The notes below the pieces were generated by a model. It worked only from the letters and a program-made list of their open reading frames with translations, made no database searches and had not been told where the DNA came from. Made by a program: the position numbers and the translations under genes. A stretch of 64,000 nt of DNA, taken from the NCBI GenBank assembly GCA_947034885.2, contig OX344749.2, forward strand, positions 35,397,182 through 35,461,181, read 5' to 3'. Source of the stretch: Thuidium tamariscinum (taxonomy: Eukaryota > Streptophyta > Bryopsida > Hypnales > Thuidiaceae). Below, in pieces: positions 50,792 to 61,485 of this stretch (positions within the stretch are counted from its first letter, which is position 1; each line of letters opens with the position of its first letter).

Positions 50792-51716
50792 TCCCTAAAG
50801 GACCAACATGCCATTTTTGGCAACATAACTCTTTCAGGCAGGTACGTGTGACTAGAGATTTTCATATTTTGGGACCAAATTTTAATAGAAGGTGTGGACA
50901 AAGAATATCTTTAAAGCCCAACAATTTTCGTGACTTTTGACTACATGGTTAAAAAGTTATCGCATGATATGTTGTTTATTTCTCAACTCAAGCACTTCGG
51001 GCAAATAAAAAAAATCACTTTTTTAGAAAATAAAATTTTGAAATTGGTTTAATAGATTTATATATACGTGGAAAGCTTTGAATCATTCCATTTGGACTAA
51101 TGAGTCAAAAGTTATGAAGAGTTTTAGTTTGCGGGTAGTTATAGATTCCCTACTCTAAAATAAACTTTGAAGTCCTTTATTTTATTCAATTTTCAATATT
51201 TTTTGAAAAAAATAAAAAAATAAGGTGTAGGTTGTTTATTATAACATTTGAACCATTATGATTGGCAAGTTTCAATTTTACAAATAAATTTTTAAGAATT
51301 TAGTATTTTGAATCATTTTCTACTTCTTTTTACTTACTATTTTTTTTCTATATGTTGTCCAATTCCAAATGATTTGAAATTTTTTGAGCATGTAGTAAAC
51401 TTGCCTTGGAGAATGAATCCAAAGAAGCACTACCTTTTTGGACTCTTTTTCACGTAAATGTGAGCTTGTAAAGTGCAGCTGCCCGGATTTTCGCAGTGAT
51501 AAAAAAAGGATTTTTGCAACTTCAAATACTAATATCTTGTTATCCACATGGTAAAAATTTCTAAATTTTTGTCCTCGTCTTCTAAAACTTGAATACTACA
51601 AGATCCTACAGTTATATGTGTCCCAAAACAATATTTTCCGAATATTTGGTACTTGTGTTAGAAATGGCAGTTTTGGAGTTTTTTTTGGTGAAAACATAGT
51701 CAAAGAACTTTAGGGA
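50792..51716 (+). mobile_element. TTAA-type element, subfamily C2, full length
   Basis: A 925-bp element with ends TCCCTAAAGGACC and GAACTTTAGGGA and intact TTAA on both sides (50788-50791, 51717-51720). The subterminal box ACAAGATCCTACAGTTA starts near 51598, about 100 bases from the right end. Confidence 0.9.
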
Positions 51717-51720
51717 TTAA

Positions 51721-52199
51721 GTTGAGAACTTAGGGTTGGCTCAACCCAAGTTACATGACATTCACTTGCCTAAAGGATTGGCCAAATGAAAAATCTCTTT
51801 GAACCAAAAAAATAGGACTTGTTACTTGCCCAAAGTTTGTAAGGTGAGGTCATGCAAAAGTGAATAGCAAATATTGCTTTGACTTTGCAGCCTAAACGCG
51901 GTGCTTGACAAGCCATATTCACTATTGAAGTGGCCCCGATAGGTTGAAACATTCCCAAAAAGTACAAAAGAACACTTTTTGTCAACGATTCTCTCAAAAC
52001 CAAGCCCCACATGCATATTCCCAAATTTTATGAACTCGGTCTCCAAGAACAAGCCTATGAATGAAACTCACCACAACTCAAATGCAGGCAATCAGGCCGC
52101 GTTTTTCAAGGGGAATTTCTTCTCTGTTGTAACGTCGATGGCTCCAAAGTGGAAGCTTCGTGAAACCCACAACGGGACTTCCATTGACACTCCAGTCCT
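51721..52199. other. Unassigned transition zone before the GH9 gene
   Basis: Less AT-rich than the TE mosaic. Overlapping short frames occur on both strands without recognised domains. Confidence 0.35.
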
Positions 52200-52973
52200 G
52201 TGAGTGGGTCCTTTGGGTGAAGACTCTTACCTCAGCAGCTTACATCTGCAGGTGTCTGCACACTGCGACCAACAGAAACACTGGCAGTTGTGTAGGACGG
52301 TGCTCTTCTTCTTCTTCTTAAAAGATAGCCATGGTTCCATTCTGGATTCAGAAGTGACAGAGATTCGGAGGGAGCACATTCTCCGAGGAGATCTGGAACC
52401 AGAGCTTCTCCAGAGCTCCAAAAACTTGCGCAGAGTTTTACAGAGTTTGCACAGAGTAGACTATGCAACAGAGTTTTCCACCGAGTTTTTATCCAAGTTT
52501 TCGCCCAAGTTTGCAACAAAGTGTGTAGAGGATTTTGCTGAGAGTTTGCAGAGAGTCTGCTCTGTTTGAGTGTCGTTTGATTGCGTTTCTTGCATTTGAG
52601 ATTCAGAATCCCGCTTTTAGTGGGGCTCAGTTGCAGCATTGGGTTATGATTTCGGAGCGTCTTATTGTTTGAAAGACAACGGTGCACCGTCATCTCTTGA
52701 TTACTGTAAAGTCTTTGCTCACGCGGTCTCCAACTGTGGGCCATCCCTACTTCTTTCAAGAGCGGAAAGTCTCTCTTTCGGTGGCACGAGGATTGCATTC
52801 TTGTGGGTTTGAGGTTTATGTGATCTGGAGGAGACAATGTAGGCAGAGATTCATTGCTTTTACACGAATTGGTTTTGAAGGGGGCCATGTTCTGAAACTT
52901 AGCTTTGCGTTTCGTTTGGTTTCTGGATTGAGAATAATAAGAGGTTCTTCAGGGAGTCGAGAAGAGGGTCGAG
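52200..52973 (+). promoter_or_regulatory. 5' leader / promoter region of the GH9 gene
   Basis: No coding gene was recognised here. From about 52,430 to 52,560 the octamer CAGAGTTT and near variants recur many times, giving an imperfect simple repeat. An open frame at 52682-53077 starts upstream and overlaps the GH9 start in another frame. If transcription begins before 52,682 it would be an upstream ORF reducing GH9 translation. No convincing TATA box was seen, so the transcription start cannot be placed. Confidence 0.4.
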
Positions 52974-55900
52974 ATGGGGGTGGCGTACAAGAAGTCCCGG
53001 AGTTGCAACTGGATTGCATGTATCATCCTCATAGCTATTATAGCGGCGGCTATTGTGGTGGCTGTGGTGTTGATTAAGAACAAGAAGAGCTCGTCAAACA
53101 ACGACGACACGCCGTCCAACTTCAAGGGCAACTACACGCAGGCTATGCAGATTGCCCTCACGTTTCTTGATATCCAGAAATGTAAGTTTCTCGCTCGCGT
53201 TCTGCGTTCTTTACAATGCGAGATGACCAAAGTAATTGTACTTCCTTTTCCAGGGTACGCTAATTCTTTCCTATCTTGGTGATCTTGGTGATGGCAAGGA
53301 TTAGTGTAACCTTTCATCTACACACCTTGCTCTGATCATTGTTCTGCTCTCTACAACATTTCTGTCAATGCCCGGTTCTCTCGATCTTTCTGTAACTTCG
53401 CCATTTCGGTAGAATGTTTCTATAATGGTTATTAAGCACACGAGATCTATAGAAACCTAGTTTATGGATCTATTTAGCCTTCAGAAAAGGTTAGCTAAAA
53501 GACTACCGTACTTATGTTTAGCGTTTGATTTGGTTTAAGGGTATCGCAGAAGCCGATTAATTTTGGTTGTGTCATGTTGGCAGCGGGAAAACTGCCAGCG
53601 AACTTTCCAATTTCCTGGAGGGGGGATTCAAACCTCAAGGATGGGAGTGACGTGGGAGTGGATTTGAGCGGCGGATTATACGATGCTGGGGATGCTATGA
53701 AGTTCGGCTTCCCCATGGCCTTCACTGCCACAGTCCTCTCGTGGAGTGTGCTGGAATATGGCGCTGCCATGGAAACTGCGGGTCAATTGGCATCTGCCAA
53801 AGCTTCCATCAAGTGGGTCACGGACTACCTCATCAAAGCTCACCCTTCTGCAAATGAGCTTTACTTCCAGGTTAGAAATTCTCATTGAAACCTTACTTGC
53901 TCACCATGAATTTAAAAAAAATTCATGTTATTGTAAACCTCTCTTTCTCGACTAAGAAGAACTTGACACAGTTGCATTGACCAGTCAACTTTGCAATGCG
54001 GTAACCCCCTTAGTTGGACTGGAGTTAACCATTGAGTATATGTCTGGTAATGTGAAAGTAAAGCCTTGTTATAAAAATAACATCTTCACCACTCTTCGTA
54101 ATGACGCTGTACATGAAGGTGATGTCCCTCTTTGCTTGGATTTATCCCCCTCTGAAATGAAAGGGAGGAGGTTTCTGCATTGATAAAAGCCACATTTACA
54201 GTGAATGTGAGGAAGTTTGAGTGGTTTGCGATTTGAAAAGCAAGCACTGTGTTACAGTGCGCATGTAATGTTCTGTTGCTGTACTCCAACGCAGAGCCTC
54301 TTATAGCTCCTTGTTCATTGCCTCTGGACAAATGAAGGAGGCTTTGCATTGTCAAAAGCTACGTGTGAGAAAACTTAAGCAGGTTGTGACTTGTATAGCA
54401 AAGCCAGTGCTACAATGTGCTACTACGTGCATGTAATGTTTCATCCGATTACTAGAAAATGGGTAGAACCTCATGCAGTGTAGCACATTGTTGTACTGGC
54501 TTGCTGCAGGAACAGAGCCTCTTCTCCCGTAGCGTCTCGTTTATTCCTTTCTCATCTTTTGATTCCGTATTTGCTTGAATTTACAGGTGGGAAATCCAAG
54601 CTTGGATCACGGTTGCTGGTTGCGTCCTGAAGATGGCACCATGGCGAGGCCATCTCTTAAGCTGAACGCAACGGTCCCTGGTTCGGATGTGGCAGCCGAA
54701 ACGGCGGCCGCGATGGCAGCAGCGTCCGTCGTGTTCCGTGCCGAGAATGCAACCTACGCAGACCTGCTGGTCTCGCATGCTGAGCAATTGTTCAACTTCA
54801 GCAACAGCTACCGGCAGTCATACAGTGTGTCCGTCCCTGAAATCCAGACCTACTACAACTCCACGGGCTTCGGAGATGAGCTGCTGTGGGGGGCGACTTG
54901 GCTGTACTATGCAACAGGAAACAATGACTACCTGGCTTTTGTGACGGGCGTGGATGGTCAGAACTTTGCACAATGGGGCGTGTTTCCTTCTTGGTTCAGC
55001 TGGGACAGAAAACTTCCAGCAGTGCAGGTAAGAAATCAATTGATCTCATCTTTTATTAGCCCTTAGTTGCCTGAACTGAAGATAGTTATACTGCTTTTCA
55101 AAAATCGTAGGGGTGAACTTAATGTAAGAATTCTTCTCTTTGGAAACTAATTGGTGGTTATAATAGCTTTCTGTAAATATTTCTACTGTTCAATGAAGTT
55201 GACCATGGTTTCTTCTTTCTTTCTGTTGGTGTACTCTGTTACCTTCCTTGAAGCTTCCTAAGTGATTTATTTCAATTCCTCTAGATGTGAAAATGTAGGC
55301 ATGTTAGGGGTGTGGGTGTGGGGTCCAATACCTGTTGATCAGTTAAATCTCATCAGAGCTTAATTGTACTGAACTTGTCTTTTTCTTGGTGTCTGTCATT
55401 GCTCGTTGATTTCTATTAGTTGCCGAGGGGAATTTTCTTTATTCAAGGGATATGTCATTAAGAATCTTGCGTGAGAGATATGTTGTTATAATATAGGATG
55501 ACAAAACTGATGGGTACTTATTTGTTTTTTGAGAGCTCTGAAACCTTTTTTATCTTTTCCTGCGTCGTGAGGTTGACTCACAAGCTCTTGTTTGTGGGGC
55601 CGCAGGTGTTGCTGGCAAGACTTCAGATGCTGAACCCGCCTTCGAATGCAATGAACACTGTGAGTACGGGCTTGAAGGAGTACAAATCAACGGCTGATGG
55701 ACTGATGTGTGCATTTTTGCCGAATTCGCAATCGGCTACTCCAGATCGCACTAAAGGTAAAGGATCATTTTCAAATGTTTGCAACGTTTTTTTTAGTAGT
55801 TTTCGATTGTTTCAGGAGCTTTTAACTGCATTTTGAAGAGAATCGTCGCCATACTTCATCCAGAGACCTCGCCGTGAATGCTGACGAAAAGTTCATGAAA

Positions 55901-57264
55901 TAATTTACTTTACTGAAAACGTTGTTTTGTGCCTGATTGCTCGGAGAGAAACTTTAGTGCATGAATAGCACTATATTTAATAGAACAGTCTTTTTGAGTG
56001 TTCGGCATTCTTGAGAACTAAATGGAAGTGTGCTGTGATGACGCAGGGGGGCTGTTATGGGTACAAGGATGGTCTTCATTACAACAGGGCATCAATTCTG
56101 GACTCTTGGCTTCATTTTACAGCGATTATCTGAGCTCTGCCAAGCAATCTCTCAGCTGTTCAGGAAAAACTTTCACTGCTGCTCAGCTGAAAACGTTTGC
56201 AGGGTCTCAGGTGTGTTTTTGTCCCATGGATTCTGAGTATTATTCGTCGTTGTGGTCGTCCTCATTTTTAAATTTAAGAAAGACATCGAATATATATTCC
56301 TATCGGTTATCATCTCGTGCGAACTTTTAGGGGATTTTTTTTGTAGATATGGTCCTGAGTTCTATTTAGATCCCACGGTATGAACCATTTACGTGTTAAG
56401 AAGTCATACGCTTCTCAAGCTCCAGAGTCTGGGCCATCAAGGTGTCTAAGTTGTCACTTCAGCATGCCAAAACCAAACTTCCACGAAGGGTTGTGGAATT
56501 AATAGTTAATCCTTTAAAGATTCATTATTTTGAATTGACCATTTTGATCAATCATATCGTGGATAGTGGATTTTTTTTTTATATCATTAGGTAGAGTAAA
56601 GAACGTTGCATATGTTGGTGCAAAATAATAGACTTTTGGAAAACTGAAATTCTCGTCATGAACTTTAAAAAAAAATACATGAGTCTAAATGTGGACTTCC
56701 TCGTCCGAAGGGGTTAATTCATGGAACTTGAGTGCTACATTAAAACTCTGTAATTTCTTCTTGTACTGTCTTTCTAAAGCGTCGGAAGATATTGACGGTT
56801 GAATCCCTACGCCTGCGAAATGGCGCTTTGTTTCACACATTTTCAAATATATGATAAACGTATCTGCATTTCCTTTAGATAATAACCGTTACTGACACCT
56901 CTCTGTTGTGTGTGAACCACAGGCAAGTTATGTTCTGGGCAATAATCCGTCGTCACAGAGCTACATGGTAGGCTATGGCACGAAGTATCCAAAATATTTG
57001 CATCACAGGGGAGCATCCATTCCAGTGAAGTCCATCATATTGGACTGCAATGCCAGCTTCGCTTGGGAGAATTCCCCGGACCCCAATCCCAACATCGCCT
57101 ACGGCGCTATTGCAGGAGGTCCTGCGAAGAACGAGACTTACACGGATGAGCGAACCAATATTCAACAGAACGAAGCCTCGGTATACAGCAGTGCCTCGTT
57201 CTTTGGCCTGTCTGCTGGTCTCTCCGTTTCCGGTAGCAATCCCATCACAAAATCTTGGATATAA
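52974..57264 (+). CDS. Membrane-anchored GH9 endo-beta-1,4-glucanase (endoglucanase 10 / GH9B type), six exons
   Basis: Spliced gene; coding exons 52974-53181, 53584-53870, 54587-55027, 55606-55756, 56047-56210 and 56923-57264. All introns are GT-AG and every junction keeps frame (530 aa). The product is a type II membrane protein: a short basic tail (residues 1-12), a transmembrane helix (about 13-34), a Ser/Asn/Asp-rich linker, then a GH9 catalytic domain from about residue 53. GH9 signatures are SGKLP and SWRGDSNLKDG near 70-90, the catalytic-base motif DAGD at 103-106, RPED at 178-181, GYG followed by HHRGAS at 444-449, and DER...QNE with D492, R494 and probable acid E501. Several N-glycosylation sequons (e.g. 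N53, N192, N460, N487) fit a lumenal or wall-facing domain. The family hydrolyses beta-1,4-glucan in wall remodelling. The short tail and the catalytic domain resemble Arabidopsis endoglucanase 10 rather than KORRIGAN, which has a longer tail; length is also typical. The start is the first ATG that gives the basic tail plus helix. No CBM49 follows. Confidence 0.95.
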
Positions 57265-57306
57265 GCAAGTAAGAATCCCTAATACCGACGAAGAATTCGT
57301 ACCTAC

Positions 57307-57600
57307 GGTAGACTAGATGAATTTGTTGCTTCTACATTTTCTGGTGCAACCCACTGGGATTATATACCGTTAAGGTGGGGTGCTGGAACTGGAGTTGCAC
57401 TTTGAGGGATTCATACTTATGGTAGACGAGTTGAATTTTTTGCTTTTTACATTTTCTGGTGCAACCCACTGGGATTATATATCTTTAAGGTGGGGTGTTG
57501 GAACTGGAGTTGCACTATGAGGGATTTTTACTCATAGTAGACTAGTTGAATTTTTGGCTTGTACATTTTCTGGTGCAACTGACTGGGATAATTATATTCA
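57307..57600. repeat. 115-bp tandem repeat, about 2.6 copies, just after the GH9 stop
   Basis: Units begin at 57307, 57421 and 57536 (periods 114 and 115). Each carries TACATTTTCTGGTGCAAC followed by a GACTGGGAT-type box; the first two also share AAGGTGGGGTG and GGAACTGGAGTTGCACT. The third unit breaks off near 57,600. It lies 43 bases past the stop and so is probably within the GH9 3' UTR. Confidence 0.9.
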
Positions 57601-58845
57601 TAGGGAATAGTGCGCGTGGTACCATGCCCGGCACAATTTTCCAATTGCGGACAATGTCATCATTTTGTACTCTAATTTCATCGACTTTCTCAGTGTTGGT
57701 TCACTCTTCGTTGGTTCTCTCTTGTTCCTCTTCGTCTGGTCAGCATTGTGCCTAACCAGATGTATGATAAGATTACTTGCCAAATCAGGTCACTTCTTAA
57801 CATTCTAGAGAAACCTTTGATTGAGCACCCTCTGCATTGGCATGTAAATTGGATCCTTGGCACCTTCTGTCGCAAAGTTCATCTCAATTGAAACAAGTGA
57901 GTCCACAAGCCAGCGAGCCATTGTCTTCGCTTGTGAGTTCGTTAAAACCTTTATTTCATGTGATTTTCTTGATTGGCTCTGCTTTGGCACGACTGTTACA
58001 AAGAACTCCTAATTGGCGTTATTCTCAGAAGGTGTCGTGCCTGTTCTGTACAGTGCAGTACAGTACTCAAGAATGTTATGTAGATACTGTGGCTATCCAT
58101 TCTGTACTTCAATCTACACTCATCATCACCTTGGATGTTTTTTCCTTCATCCCAAAAACAGTGTGGAGTCCAAATAATGCAATTGAAAATCTGTAATCGT
58201 AGCCTCAATATATCCCTCGAGTAAAGGCGACGTTTCACTGACACGAATCTCAAAGTAACAAGACATGGAGAGAAACAACGTAGGACCTCTCATCATTGAC
58301 CCTTTCCTGAAGTCAGGTCCCGCAGGGCAGGTTCAAGCAGCTGGCGTCAATCTGAATATCTACTGAATCAGAACCTTGAATGCTCTGCTTTGAAAACAAA
58401 AAGGACATTCAACCAAAGTCAGCCCTGGATTGCCATTCAAAGTTACGTTATAACTTACAATTCTAAAATTTAATAGAAATTTATCAGTGATGGCTTCCAG
58501 AAAAGTTGTAAACTTTGTTCATAGGATGACGGTAGGAAACCATGGATTTCATCTTCTTGCAGTCAAAACAAGTTGAATTTTTCAATGCCAATTCAGTACT
58601 TCCAAACTGGCAACCCGATCTCCAAACAGGCCAACTTACCCAAATCTGCTCGCAAGCCAATCTGAAGAATACAACCGAAAAGGGACTAAAACTTAATATT
58701 GATGTGTACCTTACTCGAAACCTTGACTGACTCACAAGTGGCTTCTGCAGCACCCCACCTGAGGTCAGATGATGGACATCATCATCATGGTGCGTGGGGT
58801 CGCCGTCTCAGAGCCCACTAAACTAGCTGACAACTGAATGAGCCC
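57601..58845. other. Intergenic / downstream region of GH9, no gene seen
   Basis: Short open frames occur on both strands, but none shows a recognisable domain or exon-like splice signals. It likely includes the end of the GH9 transcript. No repeat shared with the transposon families elsewhere was noticed. Confidence 0.4.
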
Positions 58846-58928
58846 CAGCAGCAGAGCTCTTCTGTTTCTGAGAAGGTAAGGTAAGGGAGATCACAGATCT
58901 TTGGGGAAGCAGAAGAGCTCTGCTGCTG
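58846..58928. repeat. Perfect 19-bp inverted repeat with 45-nt loop
   Basis: CAGCAGCAGAGCTCTTCTG at 58846-58864 is matched exactly by its reverse complement at 58910-58928. It sits between the two convergent genes. It could be a small hairpin RNA source, an mRNA 3' structure or a transposon relic. Confidence 0.85.
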
Positions 58929-59411
58929 ATTCTGCCGGCATTCAACGTTTTCATTGTTGTTACTGTGTCGATGTCTTTTCAGATCTGGAAATGCCTCGCA
59001 TTAAATTTTATTCCACAGCGTTGGATGTTCCAACCGTCAAAAACCAAGAGGAAGGTAGAACATCCTGCCGTTGCAGAGATTGAGAAAATTCGACCTGAAA
59101 GTCAAAGCCTGGACGAGACTCTGGTATTAAGTTGACGTAAACACCAAATCGATGATCAGCACGAGAAAGGACATACGAAAAGTGTTGGGTGCTTCGTTGC
59201 TGTACAATGTTACGGTGTAAAAGTCAACTGACTCGGTTTTCTCGACGTCATGTGCAGAATGTACGACGAGTGGTGTAATGTCGGTGAGTTCACGCCTTCC
59301 CAGAATCCCAGGGTGAATGATTGTTGATTTTGACTCAAACTCGTTTAGCTTGGTTATCTTTTCAATGTCGAAATCGCACTTTGAAATTTCTGGATTTTAG
59401 CTTCTCTCGTG
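58929..59411. other. Intergenic stretch, no gene seen
   Basis: Between the hairpin and the 110-bp array. One short frame starts at 58901 but has no recognised domain. The base composition is mixed and no known repeat was seen. Confidence 0.35.
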
Positions 59412-59925
59412 GTACAAACACCTCCTCTCCTAACAACGGAATGATTCGAAGTAGCTGTAATGAGGAGTTATGATGAGTTGCAAACTTGCGTCAAACTTGT
59501 GTCAAACAATGCAGAAGGGGGAAAAATAAATATCTCAAACAAGTCAAACCAACCCCACTCAACAACGGAACAATTCCAAAGTTACGGTAATGATAAACCT
59601 TTGCGAACTTGAGTAAACCAATATTCAAGGAAAAGGTAAGGGTCTGAAACAAGTAAGTCTAACCACTCTCAACAATGGAACAATTTACATGTCGCGGCAA
59701 TGGTAAGTAGTAAACTTTTGTAAAACAAAAATATTCAAGGACAAGATAAGTATTCGAATGAAGTACAACCATCTCCTCTCAACAATGAACCGAAACAAAG
59801 GTACCGTAATGGTAAGTTCCACACTTTTGTAAAACGATGATATTCGAGGACAAGATTAGTAGTAGGAACAAGTAAAACCATACCCTGTCAACAATGAAAC
59901 GATTTAATGGCACGGTACCGTATTC
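59412..59925. repeat. Diverged tandem repeat of about 110 bp beyond the LURP-one-related stop
   Basis: Units align from 59541, 59651, 59761 and 59870 (periods 110, 110, 109), with a more diverged unit from about 59412. Shared boxes are AAGTNNAACC, CTCAACAATGGAAC, GGTAATGGTAAGT and ATATTCAAGGACAAG. The array ends about 90 bases from the stop of the minus-strand gene, so it may lie in that gene's 3' UTR or terminator. Confidence 0.85.
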
Positions 59926-60012
59926 GAAGTTAAACAAGTACAGAAACAATTTACACACACAGTATCCCGGCCAAGCTGCACATCCTCTCCTCCCAATTCC
60001 AAACCTCCGAAG

Positions 60013-61467
60013 CTACTCCCCAAACAAGCCAGTAACAAAGTCGATAACGCTTTCCAAAGTACCGCCGATATCATCAGGCACTTCCGATAAGTCCGGAATT
60101 TGCACATCACCGGTAGCAAGTCCCTCCGCCTGATCAAACGCGAATCCCATAGCAGCACCCTGTGCCGGCTGCACTATGAAATTACCGACAGCGTCTTTCG
60201 CATAATGCTTGCCCACTTGGTGCAAGCCAATGCAAATGGCCAGCACTGCCGTCCAGTCCACACCTGGTGCAATGTCAATCGCAAACTCAGAGCCCACTCC
60301 CAAAGCAGCGTTCATGATCAACGTCTTCACTGATTTTGTGAACACAGCGACGCGCTCCTCACGCTCGTTCACGAGTTGGATGGTCCGACCTGCGAGATCA
60401 AGGAGGATGGTGTAAGTAGGTTCGTGCTCTTCGTCTCCGCTGAAGACAGCCAAGTTGTGTCTGATGGACTTTGATTTCAGGCGAGAGAGCTTGGCGATGT
60501 TGAAGACGGTTCGCTCGCCACTGGCGTCCAGGATGCGTTGCCGGCCGTGGGCGGAGAAGCCCTTGGGACGTACTTTCAAGTCCGGCATGCCATTGTATCC
60601 TGAAACAGGGAAAAGCATTTGCAGGAAGTTTAGCCAAATTACTACAAGATTGAGAAAAAGATCGCCTAATGTCGTTACAGGAGCAATCGGCCAAAAGAGA
60701 CGTGTAGGATCAGCTCCAAACAAATGTCAGCATGAGCCAAAATGAACCAAATGTGGTCATTCGCTACAAAATTATATCCAGTGCAACCGCCCTACTGAAA
60801 CAACATTGGAAAACCAACATTGGCAAGTTGCAAGAACATGGGGATGTCACTGCAACCTGTGATTCTGATTACTTAATATCGTTTGAACATAAGGATGTTA
60901 CTTCATCCATTAAAGATTCATTGCTTCAAGAAAAACTCATGTTATACATGGATGGAAAGAAGAAAGAATGCTCTACGCAAATCAAATCAAATATATAGAT
61001 ACGTTGAATGACTTTCAATTATTTATTACTCAAAAAATTTCAAAAGTAGATTTATTATCTTCTGGTTGAGCACTTCGGGGTTGATACATTAGAAACTTCG
61101 CAAATTCTGAAGAAACAGGACAACGTCAGTAACCTGAGATGTAGCAGATGGACGCCCACTCCCCAGCAGGATCATCTGGAATGACGTCCAAGGGATCTAA
61201 AACGGCGTAGGGATTTTTGCCGAAGTGATGCGAGACGGCTGTCAAGCGCCCATCGGTGTCGAAGATGCGGTTGTCGTCGAAGCTGAGATGCGCTTTCTTC
61301 CAGACGAACCGTGTCTCCCGGTCACAATATAAGCCTCCCACCACGATCCCTGTGCCTGGCCTCTGCGGCACTAGTGATGCCAGGGGAGGTCCCACGGCCA
61401 CTTCCACCAGGAAATTGGGGTCACTGATTTTCTGAAGCTCCGTGGGCCTCTGCCTTCGCTCCCCCAT
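60013..61467 (-). CDS. LURP-one-related protein (LOR/DUF567, tubby C-terminal-like fold), two coding exons
   Basis: Minus-strand gene; coding exons 61467-61134 and 60599-60013, joined across a 534-bp intron (donor G|GT at 61133, acceptor AG ending at 60600). The splice keeps frame through SGYNGMPD and gives 306 aa. Family features are an N-terminal half with beta-rich segments (ETRFVWKKAHLSFDDNRIFD, GRLTAV), a middle with GERTVFNIAKLSRLKSKSIR, and the hallmark C-terminal strand and hydrophobic helix: EFAIDIAPGVDW (about 216-227), then TAVLAICIGLHQV. In scramblase and tubby relatives this helix is buried in a beta barrel. LURP-one proteins are linked to defence-related expression in Arabidopsis, but no reaction is known. 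About 66 residues follow the barrel helix (acidic, ending FVTGLFGE); most family members stop sooner, so this is a lineage extension. The start is supported by a good acceptor 19 bases upstream, which makes this ATG the first one in the second transcript exon. It converges on the GH9 gene. Confidence 0.88.
60600..61133 (-). other. Coding-region intron of the LURP-one-related gene
   Basis: Donor GTTACTG and acceptor TGTTTCAG. Its removal joins S111 to the split codon for G112 and restores the family sequence. Overlapping open frames at 60732-60998 are intronic. Confidence 0.85.
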
Positions 61468-61485
61468 GGCGACTGCACCTCGGAC

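Noticed and set aside
1..52000. LTR retrotransposons
   Set aside because: No long direct repeats with TG...CA ends, primer-binding site or reverse-transcriptase frame were noticed. All recognisable elements are inverted-repeat DNA types.
52232..52888. 218-codon minus-strand open frame upstream of GH9
   Set aside because: It lies across the GH9 leader and its CAGAGTTT repeats, has low-complexity Ser/Leu content and no recognised domain; probably a shadow frame.
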